This document shows positions 47,398 through 59,936 of a DNA stretch of 64,000 nucleotides, piece by piece (positions within the stretch are counted from its first letter, which is position 1; each line of letters opens with the position of its first letter). The position numbers were made by a program, and so were the translations under genes. The stretch lies in the NCBI GenBank assembly GCA_018296165.2, contig JACKQL020000051.1, positions 186,001 to 250,000 of the forward strand. Direction: 5' to 3'. The DNA comes from Termitomyces sp. T153. Taxonomy: Eukaryota > Basidiomycota > Agaricomycetes > Agaricales > Lyophyllaceae. The notes under the pieces were generated by a model. The model had not been told where the DNA came from. It made no database searches and worked only from the letters and a program-made list of their open reading frames with translations.

Positions 47398-48490
47398 CTT
47401 GCTTAAACCTCTCTCCATCAGTCAATGCCCCTGGTCCTCAATCTCAATGGACCACATTGTCAAACTCCTTGACTTCAAGGGCTTCAATGCAATCCTCATC
47501 ATCATCTGCTGCCTCACCAAGCAAGCCCTCTTCATCCCCTGCCACACCACTGACAATGCTCTGGAGTTTGCCAAACTATTCCTCAAACATGTATTCTTCA
47601 AGCATGGACCCCCAGACAACATCATCTCTGACCATGGACCCCTATTCATCTCCCATTTCTGGTAATTGCTATGCAAGGTGCTCAAAATAAAAACCAGTCT
47701 ATCAACCACCTACTACCTGGAGACTGATGGACAGACAGAATGAGTAAACCAGACATTAGAACAGTATCTCTGCCTCTATGTTAACTACTTTCAGAATGAC
47801 TGGCATGCAGGACTCTCCCTTGCCAAGTTTACTTACAACAACACACCTCACTCCACCACTAGAGTTTCCCCCTTCTACACCAACAAGGGCTACAACCCCC
47901 AACTCATGCGATCCCTTAAAGATATCCCTTCCCACATTGCTCACAAAGTTGCCAAAGACCTCTGATCCCTCCACCAGTTCCTCTGGAATGAAATCAACAC
48001 TGCCAATCAAGCCTACTCCAAACATGCTGATGCCCAACAAGACTCTACCCCTGACTGGCCCCCCAGCACCTTGGTTTGGCTTGATCAACAAAACCTCAAG
48101 ATCTGGAGGCCCTCTGTCAAACTCAACCATAAGCAACTTGGCCTCTTCAAGATTCTCTGGAAGGTCTCAACACACACCTACAGGCTTGACCTACCCCTGG
48201 GCCTGAAGGGCCTCCATCCCATCTTCCACATGCACCTCTTCAAAAAACATGCTCTGGACCCCTTTCCTAGACAATGCCCTAGTTGACTGCTCCCTGTCAA
48301 AGTCAAGGACAAATATCACTATGAAGTCAATCAGATCCTTGACTCCCACTTGGTCTATGGCCAACCTCAGTACCTGGTCCATTGGAAGGGCTACAGGCCT
48401 GAGGACAACACTTGGGAACCCCAAAAAAACCTTGATGGAGCCCCTGCTGAACTCTGGGACTTCTATTGACAACACCCCACTAAGCCCTAG
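47398..48490 (+). pseudogene. Family B integrase core and chromodomain
   Basis: The core is SSISMDHIVKLLDFKGFNAI, PPDNIISDHGPLFISHFW and, past a stop, LETDGQTE-stop-VNQTLEQYL, so D-D-E positions are present. The C-terminus has LKGLHPIFHMHLFKKHALDP and a chromodomain: [20 protein letters not shown], then [19 protein letters not shown]. At least six stops are visible. Confidence 0.83.
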
Positions 48491-50580
48491 GACCCCCAGG
48501 ACTAGCAAACACAGATAGCATTAGTGGGCATAACCCCTGCCTCTGGATTTATTAGGGATTCAACTCCCATGAGTAACTCTATATGTGTTTTAATTACTCC
48601 CCCTCACTTAACACTAAAAGAGTTCAATCATCCAGGCTGAAGTCTGAAAAATGTTGTATGGACATGCTGCAATGTTACATAATGCTACAAGATAAGGGCT
48701 GACACAGAGCACAAGAAGACAAGTCCAAGAAAACCCCCTACTCCTCCTCCCTCTCCAGATCCACCCCTGCTATCTGCCCCACCATGTCCACCTCCAGTTG
48801 AGCCACCACCATTGCCAAAACCTCTGGGTGTCCTAGGAGGGGCTCCCCAACATCCATCACCACCTCCCACCATGCTCTGAGATCCGCCATAGCTCTCTAT
48901 TAGTGTCCTGCTAGCAAACACCCCATTTGCCTGACCCCTTGCCCTAACTCTGGCAGGAGGTCCCTGAGCATCCTCAAGAGCCCATTATGGATGGACACAA
49001 GCACCACCAACACTCTGTTGAGGAGGATTCAATGCTCTCTGGCCCAGTCTACCATGTTTTGTCAGCACAAGGAAGATGGAGAGGGAATGAAGTTGACTTA
49101 CAGAGAATCCCCCACCACCCAGAGGTCACCTTGTTGGTGAGCCATTCCTCCCACCTCTTCACCACCTCTGCCATAGCCCAGAACACTCCCTCACCCACCT
49201 GCACCTACAACACCTCCAATCTCTGCCTGTGCCTCCAAGAGCCCCATCCACACCTGCAACTCCTGGAGCTATGACAGCTGCTCTATGGCTGTTCCCACAG
49301 CTATCTCTTTATCCCTCTGTGCTATGTCCCTATCTTTCTGCACCTTATCCTGCTCCCTCCACATCATGTCCCTATCCTCTCCAACCCTTCAGACTTCCTC
49401 CTCACAGGTGGCCAGCAATCTTTCCAACCTCTCAACTCAACAATGCAAGAAAGCCTCAGCAATCAACTATGATGTCCCTGCAGACTGCTTGACTGGAGCT
49501 CCAGAGCTTGGAGAATATACCTGGGGGCCTGGAGGCCCTGCCATCACCTGCTCACTCCACACCTGCTTGCTTAGCCCCACCTTTAGCAATGGGAACACCC
49601 TCTGCTTGCTCTTGTTGTGTGCCATGGGGACCCCCTCCCTCTACTTGCCCTGTGGGGGCATGATCTTCATTGTTGACCACCCTGTGCTACCACCACCCTC
49701 TACTTCAGAACACTGCCCCAATAGCTTACTCCTCCACCCCTCCTCTAGCTGTGCTATGACCCACTCTTGACCCCAACCTTGCTCTACAGCAACACAGTGG
49801 CATGCCAACTTGATATAACAGAGCACTTCTTGTGCCATGAACAACACAGAAGACACACTGACATGTCCTGCTGCAACCCTGGCATGGGCTCCTCAAACTC
49901 ACACTGTTCCCTCCATTGAGTGCAGGACATGCACTGTGGGGATGAGTTAGCTTTAAGAAGGTAAGACCATACTGATCACTCACTAGAGCTGCTGCCTGGC
50001 ACCACTTAAGGGTCAGGGGACCCCTTGCCTGCCCCATGGCCTCCACAAACTGCTCTGGCATCACCTCTGCCTGTGCAACTCTGGAACCATGGTAACAGGT
50101 TGGACTACCCCCAGACCAAGACTAGGGCTGGAATGCAAGGGGGCCACCACTGCTGCTGATTGCACTGTAACTCTGCCTGACAAAACCCCCAATGGACCTG
50201 CCATGGCTGCAGACAACTCTGTCAAGGCTCAGTTAGTATTTCTGGAGTGCACATGACTATGATACATCACCTCAACTCACTTGCAATCCCAACATCCCTT
50301 AGACTCCTCAGAAGTGGAAAAGTCAGAAGATGCAAATGGGAACCTGAATGCTGCTGGGGAATAGGTGGAGGAGGACATGGGGGAAATCTGGAGGCTCCAG
50401 GGTGCATCCTGACCCTTTTTAATTTCTTGAAGAAGATCCTTGATAGGTGACAATCCTGCTTTGACTTCATTACCCATGCCACTGTGGCTGCAGATTTGAT
50501 CAATATTGCTTACACTTGACTCCCATGCCCCTGCCAATCCCCAACCCTCCTTGAGGGTCTTGATGCTGAAGGGGGGGTGA
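48491..50580. other. Extra ~2-kb region between pol and the 3' LTR
   Basis: The stretch has no pol motif. The minus strand has Gly-rich and Cys-containing frames (QFVEAMGQARGPLTLKWCQA and CQGCSRTCQCVFCVVHGTRS at 49726-50064) that look like a decayed non-pol protein; the plus strand holds only proline-rich short frames. It ends in the polypurine run before the LTR. Its role is unknown. Confidence 0.45.
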
Positions 50581-51631
50581 TGTCATGACCTGCTCCCATA
50601 CCTCTGGACCTCCCCCCCAGGTCACTCCACTTTCTTGGAGCACTCCTCAATGCTCCCTCAACTCACCCCAACCTTTGTTGACCTACAGTGCCTGCCCTGG
50701 CTAACTCCAATGCTTCCTTGGCAAACTCCAATAACCTCCTGGCAAACCCTGACACATCCCCTGTGGGCCTCCTCAGCTCCCCCTCTTGCTTATGAGGCCC
50801 CTGAGCTCCTCTGACACTTCTCCTAACTCAGACACATGTTGTTTGACCACTCCTGCAACTCATGCAACCCCTCCAAAGTTCCCCAACTACTGCAGGACAG
50901 ACTGCATCCTCATCAGAATATTGCCATGGCCTGCCCTCTGATCAGAACTAACAACTGTCCACCCCACATGGCTCTGACAAGCCCTGCCATTGCAACTTCA
51001 ACCCCCAGAAGGTCCAGTAGCTAGTATATAAAGATGTAGAGCATTGGTTACCTTAAACTTGATATTGCATTAACTGGTTACTTGTGTCTCATATTTCTCT
51101 CTGTTTCTTCTCTGTTTCTATTTTTAGCCTTGAATCTATTTCTTTTCTCAGTTCCATCTCATCTTGTCTCTGTCTCACCTGACTGTCTCTATTTCCTTTA
51201 TCTTTCCTAAGTCCCTTTCACCCCTGATGTCATCATGAACTCCATGCATCTGCTATGACCTTCAAACATTCTTATGACAACTCCAGACCTTGCCCTTTGC
51301 TTGGAACCATAACCCATCAGTCTTGATTGATCCCCCATCAAACTATGGCTCCACTCCTATCACTTGTGAAGCCTCCACCTATCCCACAGTCCATTTGCAC
51401 ACCGACAAACTTGTCCCTGACACCTGCCCAAGCCTAGCGTTTGACATACTTGGTCTTAGACTTCCCTGGACCACTCTGGACTTGCTTAGACTGATCCCCT
51501 GGATCTCCCCTCACAAGTCCCTGCATTCTGCACCATCTCTGGAGTGCTAAGTTATAAGTACAGGACATCATGTCTGCCTAGTAAGGACTTGCCCAGTGTA
51601 GCTGAGCCCTCATAGTCAGCAGAACCTGACA
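50581..51631 (+). repeat. 3' LTR of the large family B element
   Basis: 1051 bp, TGTCATGACC to CCTGACA, with TATATAAAG near 51026. It aligns by eye with 35821-36875 over its length with scattered differences and small indels. TSD ATACC follows at 51632-51636. Confidence 0.9.
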
Positions 51632-51636
51632 ATACC

Positions 51637-52898
51637 TTTACAATCATTTTGGACTTATAGTTGCAAACAGTATGATCTTGAAAGGCCATGAGATTGACAA
51701 GTTTTTGTTGGCTTGTTTCCTCTTTGTTTGCCTGTCTCCTTGTTTGCTTGTCACTGCCAATAATCATATTCATATCAAAGGCAGCACCATTTTGTATTTC
51801 TGTAGCAATTGTGAAAAGAGTGTAAATCCACTATATCTGTGGTTGAAGATGTCTTTGAGTTTCTATTTTTTTTTATCATGGTAGTATGAATGAATAATAT
51901 CAAGGATATTGAAACTATATCTGGGCATACATGTGAGCTGAGTGATCTAGGACAAACATAAAAAAACTTTCACAAATCAAGATACTATCAGCTAAAACTG
52001 AGAACTGCAGCAACAGTGGATAGAATTTTGGACTACTACAGGGATAGTTTTGATCAACAACATGATCATGCAACAGATCTGCAGTGAAACTGAGGTACTT
52101 GACTGAGAAGCAATGTATTTTAAAACATTGTCAGTCATGTTGAAATGGGAACATGAATAAAAAACACACTAGATGAGGTTCAAATGAAGTAGTGAATGGG
52201 ACTGAACACAGAAGAATGAAACAAATTGTCCAACTCTCTAGCTAACTCTCTTAATTTCCTAAAATTTCCAGAAGAGGAGGGCACAAACAGATGGAAAGAG
52301 CTGGAATTACTCAGTAGTTTCTTTATCTATGGTAGAAGCCACTGACTCCATGGGTTGACTTGACATTCTAATATAATAAAGGGTTGAGGTTAAAGGTTAT
52401 AGGATTTGGAAAAACAGTGTTGCAATGGCACAGACCTATATAGTCTGTCCCACAGTGTAGGCACCTAGTTACCCAATATCTATATACTTCTGATGCCTCT
52501 TTCATCACTTCATTCCTCTTACTTTTTTGATTCTTCTGTATTAGCTCCTCATCAGTTTTGTCATATCACTTTCCACAGCCAGATACTAATAAACTTGTCA
52601 CAAGATGTTCCATAAAAGCCAGCAGTACTTGTTGAAATTGAACCAATGACCTCTTGGAAATGTGCTCCTTATGATGTTCAAACAACTGAGCCAAAGTGCT
52701 GTGCTCACTTTTGGACCAAGAGCCCAAGTAATCCACTCTTTTGGAAGCCCAAGCAACTTGAATCTGAGAGTTCAATCATAACTGGTACACCAGTGGGAAT
52801 ATCAATACCTACATACACAGGTTGGCTGGTGGTCTCACTACAATGCTACATGCATCCCTCAATAATAACATACAATATACTCTGACTACAACCCTCCC
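51637..52898. other. AT-rich sequence without gene
   Basis: This continues the pre-insertion locus from 35820. No coding or repeat motif recognised; CpG is almost absent. Confidence 0.4.
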
Positions 52899-53395
52899 TG
52901 TTGTGAGATGATTGTAACAGGAAAGCACTCCCTTCTACTTTCCACTATTGGCTACATGATAGGCTCTTACTGACAGTGGCTCTGTTTTTGCCTCAAATGC
53001 CCATTCTCCATCAAACCCTCCTGTTGGGACAAGACTTCATGGGATGCATGGGTGTGTGTGTTAATATTTTCAGATATCTTCCATCTTCATACTTATTTCA
53101 CATAATATACACCACCTTTGCATATTTTTCTTCATTTACATGTTTGCTAGTCTTTACTATGGCAAACCCTATCTCTACCTATAAAACTTACATACACAAG
53201 ATCACTACCTTAGTCATTATTTAATGCATCTGGGTCTGAACACTAAGTGTCAGCACTTAGTGACTGATTTTATTGCTAGCTTTACTTACTTACCTTGTAG
53301 AACTAATATGTTGTATTATTCTATAGGTCAATATAGTTGTTATTAACACATTTGTGTCCAAACACTAAGGAACTAAAGTGTTGTATTATTCTACA
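52899..53395 (+). repeat. Candidate copia-type 5' LTR
   Basis: The sequence runs from TGTTGTGAGATG to ATTATTCTACA with TG...CA ends, followed by GCTTATTGGGCCCC, which could be a primer-binding site. The copia gag starts about 115 bp later. There is no second LTR to compare, so the borders are inference. Confidence 0.4.
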
Positions 53396-53510
53396 GCTTA
53401 TTGGGCCCCACTCCCATGCCATCTGAAAATACACCAGACATAGACTCAATGACTCTACACACATACACACACACTTCCCCTGAAACACAAAGCTCCACAC
53501 AGTCTTGAAA

Positions 53511-54960
53511 ATGTCAAATTCAACATCTGCAAACCCTGCCATATTCCCCAACAGAACAAATTTCAGCCAGTTCAGAAATAGGATCCTTATTGCAGCATGT
53601 GCTTGTGGTATACAAAGCTATCTCAAAGGAACTGTCAAAAAGCCCAAACCTTACCCAGTCATGAAAGGAAAGAGTAATCCTGCTGAAGTTCTTCTCCAGA
53701 AGGAATGGAGTGGTCCTTGACAGGGCTGTCAATGGAGGAATGGGATATTTGGGATGCTTGGGCACTTGGACTTATCATTTATAACTGCAGAAACCTTGTC
53801 AGACTAAGCATAAAAATAGATGGAATTGCTGCAGATGCTTGGAAAACACTCAACAATGTTTTTGGTACCTTGTCTGAGCTTGCAGCAATGGGTGCCAAAA
53901 ATGATTTATGAAACACAAAATTTGTTGAGAGAAGCAACTTCCCTACTCATATCAAGGACTGTAAGGGGACAATCACTCTGCAGGTAAACCTGGCAAGAGC
54001 AGGCAAGGCACAGGCAATGAGCAAGAGTTGAGGGGCACAGAGGCAGCCAGGAGTCAGGCAGAGGGCAAGCACAGCAAGCCAAGCACAGAGACAATGCTGG
54101 AGGATCTTACAGTTGGATCAATGGGTAGACTTGGTGAACACTGCTATTGTTTGGCCCGAGGATATTCTATCCTGCAGACTGTCCTATATACTACATTGCT
54201 AGTAATGATGACTAACATTGTACCTACTCATTGGTCTGCAGTATGTAATGGAGAATGATTAACAATAATCAATACTGAGTAATGTCTGAGCATGTGATTC
54301 ATGGGAGGCAACTAATAGGGACAGAAGGGTGTAGGGCATGACAGGCAGTATGTCAGATGAGCTAGAATGGTGGATCATCCTTGGACCAAGCCTGGAATAG
54401 AGTCAAACAGTCCTAAAGGGACTATCCCCTTACAAGGACTTGTGCAGAGAAAGGAGTTATGATCAGAAACAGTACTTTCAGGACAATTGTTATAGACTTT
54501 TTGGAATGTTGTAGTGGCAAGTCTGTATGCTACAAAAACCCTGAATGAATTGAATGCAGGCCTCACTATCCACTGGACCAATTAAAAATACAGAAACACA
54601 CAGGCACATTGACCACTGCCCTTGCAGCAAACACAAAACCACCAAAACCTAGACTAGTATGTGCAAACCCAAATTGTAGCCATACAGGACATATTAGTGA
54701 GTACTGCTACTGGAGGGGTGGGAGAAAAGAAGGGCAGTATCCCCCAAACTTCAGAAACTGGAAGCAACACTTGCTACTCAGAAAAAGCAAATCCTGTGCA
54801 GACACCAATGGCAAACTTGGCCAACACAAATATTGTATCAGTGCCACACATTACCTATGCCTTAGCTGCACAATTCTCACCCTGTGTGATGTATGCCAGA
54901 AAGGCAATACAATCAATATGAACAGTATGATTTTTTTTATCCATTATTGTGCCTGAAGTG
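53511..54960 (+). pseudogene. Ty1/copia gag remnant
   Basis: Gag starts MSNSTSANPAIFPNRTNFSQ, FRNRILIAACACGIQSYLKG, continues in another frame with SLEEWDIWDAW-like and AADAWKTLNNVFGTLSELAA, and ends with the knuckle CANPNCSHTGHISEYC. This is the UBN2-like gag common in Agaricomycete copia elements. The middle part (about 53960-54480) does not translate as gag; the gag frame resumes at ATKTLNELNAGLTIHW. No pol follows. Confidence 0.7.
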
Positions 54961-55379
54961 CTATGTGCCTATGTTACATGGTACATTGGAAGTAACTATG
55001 CTACAAGAGCCACCAAATGTAGCAACTCCCTGCATATGTGGAGAATGAATGAGCTGGCATGTCCCAGTACTGTTTTAGACCATGCTCCCCTGGTTGAGAC
55101 CTAAGTGTTTATGTCAGTGGCAAGGTGTGTGGTAAGCAACAAATGCCTCCCACATGGGATGGGCAAGGAGGGGGACAAGCAGCAAGGCCACATACCCCAA
55201 CTAATTCTGGCAAGGAAGGCAAGTCAGTATTCATGGTGGGCTCATGCTGAGTGCCATCATTAAAAGATTAAAAAGTAAATTAAGTTGGGTGTTAGGGGGT
55301 GTGACATTGTAGAGCTAACAGCATGTGGACTATGGACATTGGGTTGGAGGCAGTGAGGAGAGTGGTAGGGAGAGGGCTT
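54961..55379. other. Decayed sequence without gene
   Basis: This is probably further copia remnant (LCAYVTWYIGSNYATRATK in one frame), but nothing definite can be assigned. Confidence 0.35.
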
Positions 55380-56223
55380 TGAAGCATTTTTTTGAGGATA
55401 TGAACCTAAAGAGATGCTTCAAGGCATTAGCAGTAGTGAGCAGAAAAAAAACTGCATGGACTCAGCTTTGCATCAGAAATTTGACCTGAGGTGAACATGC
55501 TGTACATGTTGATAATGTAGGCATTCAAAGAGGTAGTGCCAGATCAACTCCACCATGAGCTCTGGCAGTAGGGGCAGATCAGGGTCTCAGAATGTTTGAT
55601 GTGGAATAGATATTGATTGAGTGGGATGTGACTAGTACAGAATTGTGTGAGCAAGGAAGAATGTTTGCAGTTGAGGTTGCTAATTAGACACATGTACCAT
55701 TGCAGATGAAATGACTTATCAATCTTGTTGACCTTTGGGAAGTTGGGGGACTTCTTCCATTGGTGTTTTCATATTGCAACCAATTCATTGAGTATGCACT
55801 GGCAGGTAGCTGGGATGCTAGCCAGGAGGAGTTTGGATCACAAGTATACTGGAAGGAGTGTTGAAGTGCTGTAGATGCCCTGGGCAGAAATTTTGGCAAG
55901 TTTGTCTGCACATTTGTTGGGCCCAAACTCCATGTGTCCTGGAGTTGAGTGGACTTGGAAGATCAATGACACCCCTAGTTTGATCAGTTCATCTCCTGCC
56001 CATGTCAAGCACAGCATGTCTCTGGAAGGTGCATGATAGCCAATCCAACTTGCAGTGTAGGCTCTTTAAAGCAGTGTGAACATGATTCAGCAGGCAGTGG
56101 GTTGGGTGTGGATGCTGGTTTAGGAGGGCCTTGATGGCTGCCTGGCTGTCACTGCTGGTGACAGTGCAGTTGTCAATGTGACAGATAACCAAGGTCAGAA
56201 GGCCTAGGATGACACCCACAACC
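55380..56223 (-). pseudogene. LINE-type RNase H and C-terminal remnant
   Basis: On the minus strand, NCTVTSSDSQAAIKALLNQH followed by LDWLSCTFQRHAVLDMGRR resembles the RNase H domain that follows the RT in Tad1-like fungal LINEs. Further frames give VISSAMVHVSN and HYLFECLHYQHVQHVHLRSN, the Cys/His-type C-terminal region. Stops are frequent; the RT itself is missing because the LTR at 56224 abuts it. Confidence 0.6.
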
Positions 56224-57172
56224 TGTCATGACCCATCTCTGGACCTTCCTCATCCTGGGCAGTTCCAATAGCCTGAAATACATGCCAGCCCCCCCTCAAA
56301 CCCTTATGACCTCTGTCCAACCCCAGCACCTACTACAGCAAACTCTGACACTTCTCCAGCAAACCATGGTGCCTTCTCCCAGGCCCTATCACTCTTGCAA
56401 TCCCCACCAAGGACCCTGGTGATTCCAACACTTACCCTAGCCTCCAGTATACCTCATGCATCATGGATCCACACTAGGATATCACCATGGCCTGCCTGCC
56501 AGATCAGACTCAACACCTATCAGACCCATGTGGTTCCAGTGAACCCTGCCATTAGACTTGCAGTCTCAGAGAAGATCTCTCAACAGTATTTAGGGTTGTA
56601 GAGTAATATCAGTTATGGTAGTCTTGATATTACATACATTAGTGCCCATTTCATCTTGTTGTTCTAAGTCTCTGTCTCCATATAATCTGGTCTCATTCTC
56701 ATCTTGTTCTCAGTTTTGTCTTATTCTTGTCTCATCCTCATCTTGTCTTGACTTCCATCTTGTCTTGTCTTGTCTTGTCTATTTACTTTTTAATCTCTAT
56801 TGCTCCTTGTAGCCCCACATGGCTGCTTGGACTCCATCTAAGCTAACTCCCAGGTCCAATCACTCCATACTTAATCTGCCCTTAACCCCTGGTCCTGTTC
56901 CCTTCACTTGTGTGGTTCCAACATCCCTGCCTTCTTGATAACTGCTCAAGAACTTTGTATCTTACACTCTGGCACTTGTCCCTTGCTTGCACTATTCCTC
57001 ACACTTCCCTGGAGTTCCCAGGACTTACTCAGACCACTCCCTGGACCTGTCCTCACCAGTCCCTCATGTCTGGAGCTTGCCAGAGTATGGGTTATACATG
57101 TAGAACATTGTGTCCACCTAGTAAGGATTCACCCAATGAATCTGAGCCCCTGAGGTCAGCAGAACCTGATGT
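56224..57172 (+). repeat. 5' LTR of a second, truncated family B element
   Basis: It starts TGTCATGACCCATC and ends CAGAACCTGATG, then TAATATCAAGACT as after the LTR of the large element. Gag follows, so it is a 5' LTR rather than a solo one. The partner LTR is not in the window. Confidence 0.75.
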
Positions 57173-57201
57173 AATATCAAGACTCCCTTACTCTATCCTC
57201 A

Positions 57202-59040
57202 ATGTCTGCATATAATCCCATGTACCCACCTGCCAGCTACCTAACCAATGTCTATGGTAGGCCAGTACCCAAAACTTACTATGCCCTGTTCTATCTGACC
57301 TTGCCAGTGGATTGCTATGTAGTGCAGCTCCCCAATACTGGGTTCCAGATCAGCATCAGGCATTCTATGCCCCTTCTGTCAGTCAGGGAATACTCCTGGA
57401 CTGGCATCACTCCTTGTTGTACTCCATTGAAGGGACCTATTCCTGCATGCTATCAGAAGGACTGCCTGGGACCCCAATGGCCATGTGGGCAACCCCAGTC
57501 CTAGCCAACTCAGTCTTCCTCACTCTAGGGCTCTATTATGCCTACCTGGTCCCCACTGCAGCCCTGGTCCTACTAGAACAACCTAACAATTACTCCCTCT
57601 CTTGATACCAACCTCCTGCTATATTCCTGGCCCAAATCCCACCCTCTCCTAGACAGCAACAGGTTAAAGCCTACATCTAGCAGCATGATGAGGTTCTCCA
57701 ATCCCTCCACATCTTCTCTGCAGAGTTTTCCAAATGCACTCACACACTTCTTGTCAGCCTCAGACACCACAACTGTCATGACCCACTCCCTAGACCCCGA
57801 CACTGCTCCCAGCCCCCCCAATGCTCCGCCAAACTCCCCAACCCTTGCCACCCTCCATGCCCACTTCGGGCAACTCTGACACTTCCTCGGCAAACTCTGA
57901 CAGCTCCTTGATCAACTCCAACACCTTCTCCACAGCAGTTGATGCATCTCCTGAATTCTCCTGAACTCCCAAGACTTCCCTGACCCCGGAGCAATCCACT
58001 TTCCAACTGATCCCATCAGAATGTCACCATGGCCTGCTCCAAGATCACACCTGACACCTGTCAACTCCACACAGTTCCATTGAGCCCACTGCCATATCCT
58101 CTGCCCTCCAGAACCACCCAGTAGTAGGTATATAGGTCGTAGAGTAACCCCTGGTACTTGAGTCTTGATATTGCATTTACTGGTTTCCTATGTCTTGTCT
58201 TTTGTCTCATCACTGTTTCTATTTTTAGTTTTGAATCTATCTCTTTTCTCTGTCTTGTCTTGCCTCATCTCCATCTTATCTCAACTGTGTATATTTCCTT
58301 TGTCTTCCTAAGTTCCTTTCATCTCCAACATCAGTACAAACTCTATGCACATGCTACAACCCAAACATTCTGATGACAACTCCAGACCTCGCTCCCTGCT
58401 TAGCCCAGGAACCCATCATGCCTTGGTGATCTCCCGTCAAACTCTGGCTCTGCCCCCATCAATCGCAAAGCCTCTGCTTACCCCACATTTTATTTGCATG
58501 CCCACAAACTTGTTCTGGTGCCCGTCCAGGTTTGATGTCTAATATACTTGGTCTGAGACATCCCTGAACCACTCCAGACTTGCTTGGACCACCCCCCATA
58601 GCTCCCCCTCACAAGTCCCTCCCCTCCACACCAATCCCAGATGCTTGGTTATAAGCACAGGACATTGTGTCTGCCTAGTAAGGATTTGCCAGTGTAGCTG
58701 AGCCCCCATCGTCAGCGGAACCTGACAACAACATCTCTGGGACTCTAAAGACATGAACAGATTATCTCCTGAATTTCTATAAACACTACCAGCTGGGCAC
58801 CCTCTCCAAAAGCACTAGGAACACTCTTGGGATAGATGCTAACATCCAGAACAAACTATGTGCCTTAGTTGAAGAAATTCACATCAGTTCAAACTCCTGA
58901 CAATTAGAGGACCTGTTGGACCCTGCCTGCTCCTTTCATGTACAATGAGAGGAACTGGTTGAAGCACAGATTAAAGCCCCAGCTCTTATCCCTTGCCAGC
59001 AGAAAGAGCTCAATGCCACCTCTAATATGTTGAAGTCCCT
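57202..59040 (+). pseudogene. Gag of the second family B element, split by a solo LTR
   Basis: Gag starts MSAYNPMYPPASYLTNVYGR, as in the large element. It is interrupted at 57773 by an LTR, resumes at 58734 with TLGIDANIQNKLCALVEEIH and CQQKELNATSNM, and fades after about 59040. Several stops and frame changes occur; protease and pol are absent. Confidence 0.7.
57774..58728 (+). repeat. Nested solo LTR, family B, TSD ACAAC
   Basis: TGTCATGACCCACTCC to CGGAACCTGACA, 955 bp, flanked by perfect ACAAC duplications (57769-57773 and 58729-58733). It is inserted in gag of the second family B element. Confidence 0.88.
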
Positions 59041-59399
59041 CAACCCCAACCCCATGGGAGGACTCTTTGACCAACTTGCTGCCCACATTATGGGCCTCTC
59101 AACATGCCCCCAGGCATATTCTGTTCTCAGTGCTTTCTGCACTTGGAACCAACCCACCAAACCCAAACCATGCACCTAGAGACCTCCCCCAACCCATTCC
59201 CACCAATAATGATCTTGCTTCCACCCACACCTTCTCTTATATTGACAAGCTGGAAAACCCTGGCAGGGAACCTGCTCCTCAGGACAAAGCCCCAGGACTC
59301 CTTTAGGATTGACTTTCCCCACATCAACCTGCATGCCTCCTGTAGTAATGCACTCCAAAATGCACCCTTGCCCCACCCAAATGTCCTGGCCCCCCTACA
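59041..59399 (+). pseudogene. Proline-rich retroelement remnant
   Basis: Plus-strand frames give GLFDQLAAHIMGLSTCPQA and FSYIDKLENPGREPAPQD, which may be the distal gag or a linker ORF of the truncated element. I cannot assign it firmly. Confidence 0.35.
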
Positions 59400-59936
59400 T
59401 CAACCCATGGGCCCTCTTCCTACTATCTTTTGGTACATCTCTGTAAGCACCAGTCTGCCCCATGGTAAGACAACACACAAATTAACCATCTGATGGATCT
59501 GCCACAACAGGCATGCTGGTAAGTTCAGGAATGCACTTGCTACATCTGATTCCCATGTAACTAAGGTTTCATTGAGGAAGCTGCATTTAGCATTGAACAT
59601 CACCTGGCCAAAAGTTCTCATGTCATCATAGTGGACCTTGGTCTCTACCTTGGGTATGCCATTATTTAGACCCAATGCAGAATGATCAGTGACAGCTTGT
59701 GTTTTAAAGCAGTCTTCGACCTCCCTAGCTTTATGGGAACCATCAACAACCACCAGGGCATGGGTCTGATAAACAAAGTCCCAAATTTTGGTTCTGGAAA
59801 ATTGCTGTATTTTCTTGTGAGGACCAATATGGGATGGAGCATTATGCTTAGTGCCTGCAAGAACTGATGGAGAGCTGAGAAATTGAAACCAGAAAGGAAC
59901 ATGAAGCTTGACAGTAGTGGATACAGGTATGGGCAC
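59400..59936 (-). pseudogene. Reverse transcriptase fragment of an unassigned retroelement
   Basis: The 178-codon minus-strand frame includes KTQAVTDHSALGLNNGIPKV, HYDDMRTFGQVMFNAKCSFL and WESDVASAFLNLPACLLWQI. This resembles the fingers-palm part of an RT group frequent in Agaricomycetes (VDHS..., WKSDV(S/A)AAF..PxHPLWQ) that differs from standard gypsy and copia RT. The catalytic DD region is not present. Assignment is from memory of such proteins. Confidence 0.5.

Larger units (their letters stand above)
35821..51631 (+). mobile_element. Large Ty3/gypsy chromovirus, family B, with nested insertions
   Basis: Two direct LTRs (35821-36875 and 50581-51631, both TGTCATGACC to CCTGACA) and a perfect 5-bp target duplication ATACC (35816-35820, 51632-51636) define one element. 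Gag, two retropepsin-like segments, RT, RNase H, integrase and chromodomain follow in Ty3/gypsy order, all broken by stops. Four later insertions are lodged inside (37723-38756, 38995-41081, 42848-43941, 46303-47393). Without them and their duplicated target bases the element is about 10.5 kb. A polypurine run AAGGGGGGGTGA precedes the 3' LTR. Confidence 0.92.

Noticed and set aside
48685..48921. Glycine-rich minus-strand frame
   Set aside because: It mirrors a proline-rich low-complexity plus strand, with no conserved motif or start context. Mentioned only as part of the 2-kb unexplained segment.
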